From JBEBBU01 sp041158225 (GTDB lineage Bacteria > Pseudomonadota > Gammaproteobacteria > Methylococcales > Methylococcaceae): a DNA stretch of 7,644 nt. The stretch covers positions 1 through 7,644 of the forward strand of contig JBEBBU010000177.1 of NCBI GenBank assembly GCA_041158225.1, given 5' to 3'. Made by a program: the position numbers and the translations under genes. Positions 1 through 5,930 of this stretch are shown here, one piece after another (position 1 is the stretch's first letter; each line of letters opens with the position of its first letter). The notes beneath the pieces were generated by a model that saw nothing but the letters and a program-made list of their open reading frames with translations, was not told where the DNA came from and did not search any database.

Positions 1-31
1 CCAATACTCTATCCAACTGAGCTACGGGCGC
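1..31 (-). tRNA. tRNA-Arg, 5' part only (cut by window edge)
   Basis: Read on the minus strand from base 31, the sequence starts GCGCCCG and continues TAGCTCAGTTGGATAGAG. This is an acceptor 5' strand, U8-A9, then a D-arm with the GG and the A20 that is an arginine identity element. The last visible bases, TTGG, would be positions 27-30 and open the anticodon stem. The TTGGC stem start resembles proteobacterial tRNA-Arg(CCG), but the anticodon lies outside the window, so the isotype is inferred. Only 31 of about 77 bases are present. A good sigma-70 promoter lies just upstream. Confidence 0.78.
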
Positions 32-44
32 GTTGAGACGACCA

Positions 45-73
45 ATAATACAGAATCAGGGCACATTAAGCAA
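45..73 (-). promoter_or_regulatory. sigma-70 promoter for the tRNA-Arg gene
   Basis: On the minus strand, TTGCTT (68-73) is followed by exactly 17 bases and then TATTAT (45-50). These match the -35 and -10 consensus at 4/6 and 5/6. The predicted start, near base 38, gives a leader of about seven bases before the tRNA 5' end at 31, as is usual for tRNA genes. The -35 box begins only 11 bases past the rep stop codon. No hairpin terminator separates rep from the tRNA, so read-through from rep could also reach it. Confidence 0.6.
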
Positions 74-84
74 CGCCAAAGCGG

Positions 85-2100
85 TCAACTGCCAAGCAGA
101 TTCCTGATCTGTGCAATCGCATCCCGCGCTCTCGCCTGCTTTTCCTCGGCAGGGAGCGGGTTTTTCTGCGGCCACTCCAGATCTTCTTCCGGCAATTCGG
201 ACAGGAAGCGACTGGGATCACAGCGCACCAGCTCACCATAGCGTTTGCGATGGGTGCAGAAACTCATCACCAGATGTCTGCGTGCGCGGGTAATACCCAC
301 ATAGGCCAGTCGCCTTTCCTCCTCAATATCGCCCTGTTCAATACTGTTCTGATGGGGAAGAAGATTCTCCTCCATCCCCACCAGATAAACGACAGGAAAC
401 TCCAGTCCCTTGGCTGCATGCAGGGTCATCAGGCTGACCCGGTCACCGACATCATCCTCCTGCTGACGATCCAGAATATCCAGCAACTGAGCCCTTGCCA
501 GTGTTTCAGCGAGACTCCGTGACTCACCCTCCTGAACCGTGGACAGTTTGCGCAACCATGACAGAAGCTCAGTCACATTGGCCTGTTTGCGCTCAAAAGA
601 CTTGTCAGAACTGGCGTTCTCCCTCATCCAGCCTTCATAGTCAATCTGCTCCAGCAAAGCGGCCACCACTTCAAACGGATCGTTTTTTTCAGCCTGTACC
701 GCCGCCCTGCTGATCCCCTGAACAAAGTTCTGCAGGCGCTGGATACTGACTGCCGGCAATTCTTCAGCCAGCCCCAGCTCACTGCAGGCATCCATCAGAC
801 TGACCTGCCGGCGCTGGGCATACTGCCCGAGTTTTTCCAGCGTGGCAGGCCCTATCTCCCGACGTGGCACATTAATGATGCGCAAAAAGGCAGCATCATC
901 CTGATGATTTACCATCAGCCGCATATAAGCCATCACATCCTTGACTTCGGTATAGGCAAAGAAAGACATTCCACCACTGATATGATAGGGAATACTGTTC
1001 TCGCGTAAGGCCTGCTCAAACAGCCTGGACTGATGGTTTCCCCTATAAAGGATGGCATATTCACCATGATCCCCTCCCCGGCGAAAGCGCTGGTGCACGA
1101 TATCTGCTGCCACCTGTCTCGCCTCTGCCAGTTCGTCCTTGTGCTGCATCACGCGGATGGGATCGCCAGGCCCCATGGCACTCCAGAGACGCTTCTCGAA
1201 AACATGGGGATTATGGGCAATAAGCTGGTTGGCCGCCTTGAGGATGCGCCCCATGGAACGGTAATTCTGCTCCAGCTTGATGACTTTGAGTCGCGGGTAA
1301 TCCTGCTGCAACTGCACCAGATTTTCCGGTTGGGCGCCGCGCCAGGCATAAATGGACTGGTCATCATCCCCAACCACGGTAAGACGCCCTAACCCGCCTG
1401 CCAGCAGGCGGATCAACTCATACTGGGTCTGGTTGGTATCCTGATATTCATCAACCAGCAGATAACGCACCTTTTCCTGCCAGCGCTGCCTCACTTCGGC
1501 ATCCTGCTTCAGCAATAGCACAGGCAGCAGGATCAGGTCATCAAAATCCATGGCATTACAGGCTTTCATATGACTCTGGTAGCGGGTATACAGGGCAACA
1601 ACAGAGATATCATCCCCACTTGCCTGCTGAAGGGCAGCCTCTGGTGGCAGGAATCGGTTTTTCCAGCGGCCAATCAGTTGGGCGTAATGTTCAACACCAT
1701 CACTACTCAGAGAACCTGCTTCATCAGTGTGCCGGACCAGTTCCTTGAGCAGCATCAGCTTATCCTGCTCATCCAGAATGGTGATATTGGCTTTATACCC
1801 CAGTGCCTTGTATTCCCGTCTTACCAGATTAAGACCAAATGCATGAAAAGTCGCTACGGTCAGGCCACGCGACTCACTGTCAGTGAGCATCCGGCTGACT
1901 CGTGTTTTCATTTCACGCGCGGCCTTGTTGGTAAAGGTCACCGCCACAATATGTCTGGCCGGGGTTCCATGTCTGACCAGATAAGCCACTTTTTCACTGA
2001 TGACACGTGTCTTGCCGCTACCAGCCCCGGCAATGACCAGCAGGGGATGGTCGACGGTAATGACAGCCTGATGCTGCTGTGGGTTAAGTGTCTGACTCAT
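85..2100 (-). CDS. rep: ATP-dependent DNA helicase Rep
   Basis: 671-aa superfamily 1A helicase, the same size as E. coli Rep (673 aa). It moves 3'-5' on single-stranded DNA, clears proteins ahead of the replisome and helps restart forks. All helicase motifs are visible and intact: Walker A GAGSGKT (25-31), motif Ia around TFTNKAAREM (55-64), Walker B LLVDEYQD (214-221), motif III GDDDQSIYAWRGA (244-256), motif IV LEQNYRS (276-282), motif V TLHAAKGLEF (559-568) and motif VI RRLAYVGITRA (596-606). The accessory 1B and 2B domains are full length. Segments such as ILYRGNHQSR and NVPRREIGPATL are closer to Rep than to UvrD or PcrA. The ATG start overlaps the comM stop in an ATGA, so translation is probably coupled; a GGAAG inside the end of comM may serve as ribosome site. 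No terminator is seen downstream. Confidence 0.96.
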   Translation of the reverse strand: MSQTLNPQQHQAVITVDHPLLVIAGAGSGKTRVISEKVAYLVRHGTPARHIVAVTFTNKAAREMKTRVSRMLTDSESRGLTVATFHAFGLNLVRREYKALGYKANITILDEQDKLMLLKELVRHTDEAGSLSSDGVEHYAQLIGRWKNRFLPPEAALQQASGDDISVVALYTRYQSHMKACNAMDFDDLILLPVLLLKQDAEVRQRWQEKVRYLLVDEYQDTNQTQYELIRLLAGGLGRLTVVGDDDQSIYAWRGAQPENLVQLQQDYPRLKVIKLEQNYRSMGRILKAANQLIAHNPHVFEKRLWSAMGPGDPIRVMQHKDELAEARQVAADIVHQRFRRGGDHGEYAILYRGNHQSRLFEQALRENSIPYHISGGMSFFAYTEVKDVMAYMRLMVNHQDDAAFLRIINVPRREIGPATLEKLGQYAQRRQVSLMDACSELGLAEELPAVSIQRLQNFVQGISRAAVQAEKNDPFEVVAALLEQIDYEGWMRENASSDKSFERKQANVTELLSWLRKLSTVQEGESRSLAETLARAQLLDILDRQQEDDVGDRVSLMTLHAAKGLEFPVVYLVGMEENLLPHQNSIEQGDIEEERRLAYVGITRARRHLVMSFCTHRKRYGELVRCDPSRFLSELPEEDLEWPQKNPLPAEEKQARARDAIAQIRNLLGS

Positions 2101-3599
2101 AACAATGGCTTCCGGTATATCATGGCTTCGGCAATATGGTTTTGCATGACGGTTTCACTTGCAGCAAGGTCTGCAATCGTTCTGGCCAGCCTGAGGAGAC
2201 GATGGCAGGCACGGTGGGACAGCGACCAGACATGGGCTGCCTGCTCCAGCAGACCACGTGCGCTGCTATCCAGTATGCAACAGGTACGCATATCCTTCAT
2301 GGTCATCCATGCGTTCGGACAGCCTGAGCGTTTTAATGCCAGTGCTCTTGCCGCATCCACCCGACCGGCGATATCAACACTTGTATCTGAAGATGGCTCG
2401 ACTTCCAGAGCAAGCGGATCAGACTGCCTCGAGACATGAATAAACATGTCAAACCTGTCCAGCAGAGGACCTGACAGGCGTCCTCTGTAACGCTGGATCT
2501 GCAGGATCGTGCAGCGGCATTGATCACCCTCACCTGCATAACCGCAAGGACAGGGATTCATGGCAGCAATCAGCTGAAATCTTGCTGGAAACTCGATTTT
2601 TGATGAAACCCTGGCAAGACTGATGCTGCCTGTTTCCAGTGGCTCACGCAAAGACTCGAGCACAGTTCGTCCAAACTCGGGCAATTCATCCAGAAACAGC
2701 ACACCACCATGGGCCAGTGAAATCTCACCAGGCACCACAGGATGCCCTCCCCCAACCACAGCCCCCATGGACGCAGTATGGTGCGGCGCCCTGAAAGGCG
2801 GCCTGCGCCAGACATCAGCACATGGCAACTGTCCGGCAAGCGATGCAATGGCGGCAACTTCAAGCGCTTCTGCTTCATCCAGTGGCGGCAATATACTCTG
2901 GATGCGGCGGGCCAGCATGGATTTGCCCGTGCCCGGAGGGCCTTCCATCAAGACGTTATGCTGCCCTGCGGCAGCAATTTCCAGTGCGCGCTTGATCTGG
3001 TAGTGGCCATGGACATCCTGAAAATCAGGAAGGCCAGCCGGAATGACAGCCCGCATCCCCAAGGAAACACTATGTGTGCTCAGTAAGGATTTTCTGGCAA
3101 GATGGGCGGTCACCTCAAGCAGATGCGTCGCTGATATAATCCGGGCACCCGGCACCATGGCCGCTTCATCAAGATTGGCACCGGGCACAATCACGGCATG
3201 ATCATCCCTTACGGCAGCCATGACCATGGGCAGAAGTCCACTGACTGCACAGATGGCTCCACCCAGCGAAAGCTCCCCCATGCATTCCACACCTGCCAGC
3301 AGCTGTCCGGAGATCTGTCCCGATGCGATGAGTATCCCCAGCGCAATGGGAAGATCCAGCCCGCCTCCATGCTTCGGTAATTCGGCTGGGGCCAGATTCA
3401 CAGTGATACGCTGCGCCGGAAACTCAAACCCTGCATGCAGCAACGCACTTCTGACCCTATCCCGACTCTCCCTGACAGCCGCTTCCGGAAGACCCACCAG
3501 ACTGAACTGGGGCAGCCCATTACAGATATGCACCTCGACGGTTACCAGAGGTGCCTGCAATCCCTGATGTCCTCTGGTCAGGATGGCAGCCAGTGACAC
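2097..3599 (-). CDS. comM: YifB/ComM-family AAA+ ATPase (Mg-chelatase-like)
   Basis: 500 aa, the usual family length (about 500-510). Three parts are visible: an N-terminal Lon-protease-like/ChlI domain (about 1-170, beginning MSLA and containing ITVNLAPAELPKHGGGLDLP), a central AAA+ Mg-chelatase domain (about 190-390), and a C-terminal Mg-chelatase domain (about 400-497). Walker A is GPPGTGKS (220-227) and Walker B is VLFLDE (300-305). Four cysteines, C350, C352, C361 and C363 (NPCPCG then CRC), form a probable zinc site. SGPLLDRFD (376-384) carries the arginine-finger-like R382. In Vibrio and other competent species ComM is a hexameric helicase that drives branch migration during natural transformation; most YifB proteins are uncharacterised, so that role is inferred. 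The start is GTG, chosen because the N-terminus aligns with the family and GGGGA lies six bases upstream. It lies 27 bases after ubiK and overlaps rep by four. Confidence 0.94.
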   Translation of the reverse strand: MSLAAILTRGHQGLQAPLVTVEVHICNGLPQFSLVGLPEAAVRESRDRVRSALLHAGFEFPAQRITVNLAPAELPKHGGGLDLPIALGILIASGQISGQLLAGVECMGELSLGGAICAVSGLLPMVMAAVRDDHAVIVPGANLDEAAMVPGARIISATHLLEVTAHLARKSLLSTHSVSLGMRAVIPAGLPDFQDVHGHYQIKRALEIAAAGQHNVLMEGPPGTGKSMLARRIQSILPPLDEAEALEVAAIASLAGQLPCADVWRRPPFRAPHHTASMGAVVGGGHPVVPGEISLAHGGVLFLDELPEFGRTVLESLREPLETGSISLARVSSKIEFPARFQLIAAMNPCPCGYAGEGDQCRCTILQIQRYRGRLSGPLLDRFDMFIHVSRQSDPLALEVEPSSDTSVDIAGRVDAARALALKRSGCPNAWMTMKDMRTCCILDSSARGLLEQAAHVWSLSHRACHRLLRLARTIADLAASETVMQNHIAEAMIYRKPLL

Positions 3600-3626
3600 G
3601 GCTGTTCCCCGACAGACTTACGTTGT

Positions 3627-3875
3627 TCAGTGGCGGGATTCCTGTTCCATCGACTGGATACGGGCTTCAAGTTCAGCCAGTTTGAGTCGGGTTCGTTCCA
3701 GCACTGCCCCCTGTACATCGAACTCCTCCCTGCTGACCAGATTCAGTTTTGTCATGGCTCCCTGCAAGATAGCATAGAAGTTTTTCTCCAGTTCGCCACG
3801 CATGCCAAATGCCTGATCAGGTACGACCTCCACCAGTCGCCGACTCAGATCGTTGATGATTCCATGACTGCTCAA
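3627..3875 (-). CDS. ubiK: Ubiquinone biosynthesis accessory factor UbiK (BMFP/YqiC family)
   Basis: 82-aa protein, near the family size (E. coli YqiC/UbiK is about 96 aa). The N-terminal half (about 6-45) is predicted amphipathic helix. LVSREEFDVQ (46-55) is the family hallmark, and residues about 55-80 form a charged coiled coil that usually mediates oligomerisation. In E. coli UbiK binds UbiJ and lipids and is needed for efficient aerobic ubiquinone synthesis; members are also called membrane-fusogenic BMFP proteins. The start is TTG. It is supported by a strong AGGAG seven bases upstream (about 3883-3887) and by the absence of an in-frame ATG between the site and the conserved region. It is the first gene of the ubiK-comM-rep operon and is divergent from glnK. 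I see no clear sigma-70 promoter for it. Assignment to UbiK is by family; function here is inferred. Confidence 0.88.
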   Translation of the reverse strand: MSSHGIINDLSRRLVEVVPDQAFGMRGELEKNFYAILQGAMTKLNLVSREEFDVQGAVLERTRLKLAELEARIQSMEQESRH

Positions 3876-3955
3876 AGTTCTTCTCCTTTATGAATGACGT
3901 TAGTCATATAGCGCGGACAAGGATATAGGCTCACCGGAGTATCGTCCATCGATCA

Positions 3956-3978
3956 TTTTGCACCACAACAGGGCAAAA
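3956..3978. promoter_or_regulatory. Probable NtrC (GlnG) binding site
   Basis: TTTTGC (3956-3961) and GCAAAA (3973-3978) form a perfect inverted repeat around an 11-base centre. The inner 17 bases (3959-3975) begin TGCACC and end AGGGCA. The NtrC consensus is TGCACC, five bases, GGTGCA, so the left half is perfect and the right half matches at four of six. The centre, 3967, lies about 134 bases upstream of the predicted glnK transcription start, a normal distance for an enhancer acting on sigma-54 polymerase. I found no convincing second site, although enteric promoters often carry two. It is also about 90 bases upstream of the ubiK start, so an effect on that operon is possible but unproven. 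Confidence 0.62.
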
Positions 3979-4044
3979 CTACACATCCATATCACCATCC
4001 ACCTAATGCCCCATCCCGCCTCAGTTTCAATAAAAACATAGCAA

Positions 4045-4057
4045 ATACAATCTATTA
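4045..4057 (+). promoter_or_regulatory. Possible IHF site between enhancer and sigma-54 promoter
   Basis: ATACAATCTATTA matches the IHF consensus WATCAANNNNTTR at seven of nine defined positions. It lies in a distinctly AT-rich stretch (about 4027-4073) midway between the NtrC-like site and the -24/-12 promoter, where a DNA bend would bring NtrC to the polymerase. IHF consensus matches are common by chance in AT-rich DNA, so this rests mainly on position. Confidence 0.3.
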
Positions 4058-4074
4058 AACCATAAAAATATCAC

Positions 4075-4090
4075 TGGCACGGCTACTGCT
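4075..4090 (+). promoter_or_regulatory. Sigma-54 (RpoN) -24/-12 promoter of glnK-amtB
   Basis: The sequence TGGCACGGCTACTGCT has the invariant GG (4076-4077) and GC (4088-4089) separated by exactly ten bases, as sigma-54 promoters require. It matches TGGCACGNNNNTTGCW except for one T (CTGC in place of TTGC). Transcription should begin near 4101, about 39 bases before the glnK ATG. With the upstream NtrC-like palindrome, this indicates activation under nitrogen limitation. Confidence 0.85.
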
Positions 4091-4139
4091 TTAGCAATCA
4101 CAGTTATCCAGAATTATCTGCAACATCAAGGAGAGAGCC

Positions 4140-4478
4140 ATGAAGTTTGTCACCGCAATACTCAAGCCGTTCAAGCTGGACGATGTGCGCGATGCCCTGT
4201 CAGAGGTTGGGGTTTCCGGCATCACAGTTACTGAAGTCAAAGGCTTTGGGCGCCAGAAAGGCCATACCGAACTCTACCGGGGTGCCGAGTATGTTGTCGA
4301 TTTCCTGCCCAAAGTCAAACTGGAGGTTGCGATCTCTGATGACAGGCTTGAGGCAGCGATTGATGCCATCACCCGGACAGCCAATACCGGAAAAATCGGC
4401 GATGGCAAAATCTTCGTCATGGATCTGGAACAGACCATCCGCATCCGTACCGGTGAAACCGGTCCAGAAGCGCTCTGA
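4140..4478 (+). CDS. glnK: Nitrogen regulatory protein P-II (GlnK)
   Basis: 112 aa, the exact P-II length. P-II trimers sense 2-oxoglutarate and ATP/ADP, are uridylylated by GlnD, and as GlnK plug the AmtB channel when ammonium is plentiful. Visible features are the T-loop (about 37-55) with uridylylation site Y51 and Y46 in HTELYRGAEY, Q39, K58, the B-loop TGKIGDGK (83-90) and the C-loop RIRTGE (101-106). AAGGAGAG (4128-4135) four bases upstream of the ATG fixes the start. It is the first gene of a sigma-54 operon, 19 bases before amtB. The linkage supports the name GlnK, although residue 54 is aspartate as in E. coli GlnB, where E. coli GlnK has asparagine. A GlnB-type protein doing both jobs is therefore possible. 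Confidence 0.95.
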   Translation: MKFVTAILKPFKLDDVRDALSEVGVSGITVTEVKGFGRQKGHTELYRGAEYVVDFLPKVKLEVAISDDRLEAAIDAITRTANTGKIGDGKIFVMDLEQTIRIRTGETGPEAL

Positions 4479-4497
4479 TGGCAAAGGAGACAATGTC

Positions 4498-5877
4498 ATG
4501 AAAACCAGATATTCCCTCTTATTGTTGTTGACTCTCGCTTACGCACTGCCAGCAGCAGCCGATACTCCCGTACCCAACAAGGGTGATACAGCCTGGGTAC
4601 TGGTATCGGCGCTACTGGTCACGCTTATGGTTTTACCGGGACTTGCCCTTTTTTATGGCGGCATGGTTCGTGCGAAAAATATTCTTTCGGTACTGATGCA
4701 GGTCTTTGTCGTTTTCTGCATCGCTGGCGTACTCTGGGCCATCTATGGCTACAGTCTTGCCTTCACCGAAGGCAATGCTTTCATTGGTGGATTCAGCAAA
4801 CTGTTCCTCAAGGGTGTCACACCGGACTCAGCGGCTGCCACCTTCAGCAAAGGCGTCGTCATTCCTGAATATGTCTATGTGGCATTCCAGCTGACATTTG
4901 CGGGTATCACCCCCGCTCTGATTGTAGGCGCCTTCGCTGAACGTATCCGCTTCAGTGCACTGCTGATATTCATACTCATATGGTTTACCTTTGCCTATCT
5001 GCCTATCGCCCACATGGTCTGGTACTGGGCTGGCCCCGATGCCTATACCGATGCTGCAGCGGGCGAACTGGCTGCTGCGACAGCAGGTCTGCTCTTCCAG
5101 AAAGGCGCCCTTGATTTTGCGGGAGGTACCGTTGTACACATCAATGCCGGCATAGCTGGCCTGGTGGGCTGCCTTATCATTGGCAGAAGACTGGGTTACC
5201 GTCGTGAATCCATGGCCCCACACAGCGTCCCCATGACCATGATAGGGGCATCGCTGCTATGGGTTGGCTGGTTTGGTTTCAATGCGGGATCCAATCTGGA
5301 AGCCAACGGTGTCGCCGGCATGGTCTTCATCAACACCATGCTGGCTACGGCAGCAGCAACACTGGCATGGATGGGTGTTGAATGGCTGGCACGCGACAAA
5401 CCCAGCATGCTTGGCGCGGCATCCGGCGCCATCGCCGGTCTGGTCGCGATTACACCGGCCTGCGGTTTTGTGGGGCCGATGGGAAGTCTGGTACTGGGAC
5501 TTGTAGCAGGCGCCATCTGTTTCTGGTCGGTCACCAGCCTGAAAAATATTCTGGGCTACGATGACTCACTGGATGTCTTTGGCGTACATGGTGTAGGCGG
5601 CATCATTGGTGCGATTGGTACTGGCATTTTTGCTTCACCTGATCTTGGTGGCACCGGTGTTTATGACTATGTTGCCAATGCAGTTGGCAGCTACGACATG
5701 CTGGCCCAGATCAAGAGCCAAGCCACTGGCGTGGGTATCACCATCATCTGGACAGCCATTGTATCGCTCGTGGCTTACCGGATAGCCGATATGCTGGTTG
5801 GCCTGCGCGTCAGCGAGGAAATGGAGAGGGAAGGTCTGGATATTGCCGAACACGGTGAAACGGCCTATCACATCTAA
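4498..5877 (+). CDS. amtB: Ammonium transporter AmtB
   Basis: 459-aa Amt/Rh-family ammonium channel, made as a precursor with a signal peptide (about 1-21, LLLLLTLAYALPAAA before DTP) followed by eleven expected membrane helices. Pore residues are recognisable: the twin histidines H214 (VVHINAG) and H364 (GVHGVGG), 150 residues apart as in E. coli AmtB; phenylalanine gate F134 and F261; D206 in GALDFAGG; W175 in AHMVW; and S265. The cytoplasmic tail (about 435-459), with EREGLD and HGE, is the GlnK-binding segment. The loop between AHMVW and GALDF is about 19 residues longer than in E. coli. The reading frame is open further upstream, through glnK, but the start is the ATG at 4498, with AAAGGAGA seven bases before it and a signal peptide directly after. 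It is co-transcribed with glnK and ends at a strong terminator. Confidence 0.96.
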   Translation: MKTRYSLLLLLTLAYALPAAADTPVPNKGDTAWVLVSALLVTLMVLPGLALFYGGMVRAKNILSVLMQVFVVFCIAGVLWAIYGYSLAFTEGNAFIGGFSKLFLKGVTPDSAAATFSKGVVIPEYVYVAFQLTFAGITPALIVGAFAERIRFSALLIFILIWFTFAYLPIAHMVWYWAGPDAYTDAAAGELAAATAGLLFQKGALDFAGGTVVHINAGIAGLVGCLIIGRRLGYRRESMAPHSVPMTMIGASLLWVGWFGFNAGSNLEANGVAGMVFINTMLATAAATLAWMGVEWLARDKPSMLGAASGAIAGLVAITPACGFVGPMGSLVLGLVAGAICFWSVTSLKNILGYDDSLDVFGVHGVGGIIGAIGTGIFASPDLGGTGVYDYVANAVGSYDMLAQIKSQATGVGITIIWTAIVSLVAYRIADMLVGLRVSEEMEREGLDIAEHGETAYHI

Positions 5878-5894
5878 TCCCCGGCATGGAAAGA

Positions 5895-5930
5895 GGGAGG
5901 GCCACCTGTCTGGTGCCCCTCCCCTTTTTT
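5895..5930. terminator. Rho-independent terminator after amtB, probably bidirectional
   Basis: A 12-bp stem (5895-5906 with 5912-5923) has one C-C mismatch, an otherwise GC-rich core and a five-base loop TGTCT. It is followed by one C and six Ts (5925-5930), making it a strong terminator for amtB. On the minus strand the same hairpin follows the mtoX stop codon after a short A-rich run. Its tail there is only TCTTTCC, so termination of mtoX is likely but weaker. The last T of the run is also the first plus-strand base of the mtoX stop complement (5930-5932), so the convergent genes share this element with almost no spare sequence. Confidence 0.87.

Noticed and set aside
1033..1392. 119-codon plus-strand frame, and other frames opposite rep, comM and mtoX
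   Set aside because: All are antisense to conserved proteins with intact motifs and show no homology that I can see.
1570..2439. 289-codon open frame on the plus strand
   Set aside because: It lies antisense to the well-supported rep and comM genes, crosses their junction, and its translation has no recognisable domain or compositional signature. It is a shadow frame.
3990..4025. Second NtrC site downstream of the 3967 palindrome
   Set aside because: Candidates such as ATCACC or TGCCCC match only one half-site weakly and their partners fail the consensus, so I do not claim one.
4147..4497. Frame of amtB extended upstream through glnK (would give a 576-aa protein)
   Set aside because: The upstream part is an out-of-frame reading of glnK. 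The signal peptide and the ribosome site place the true amtB start at 4498.
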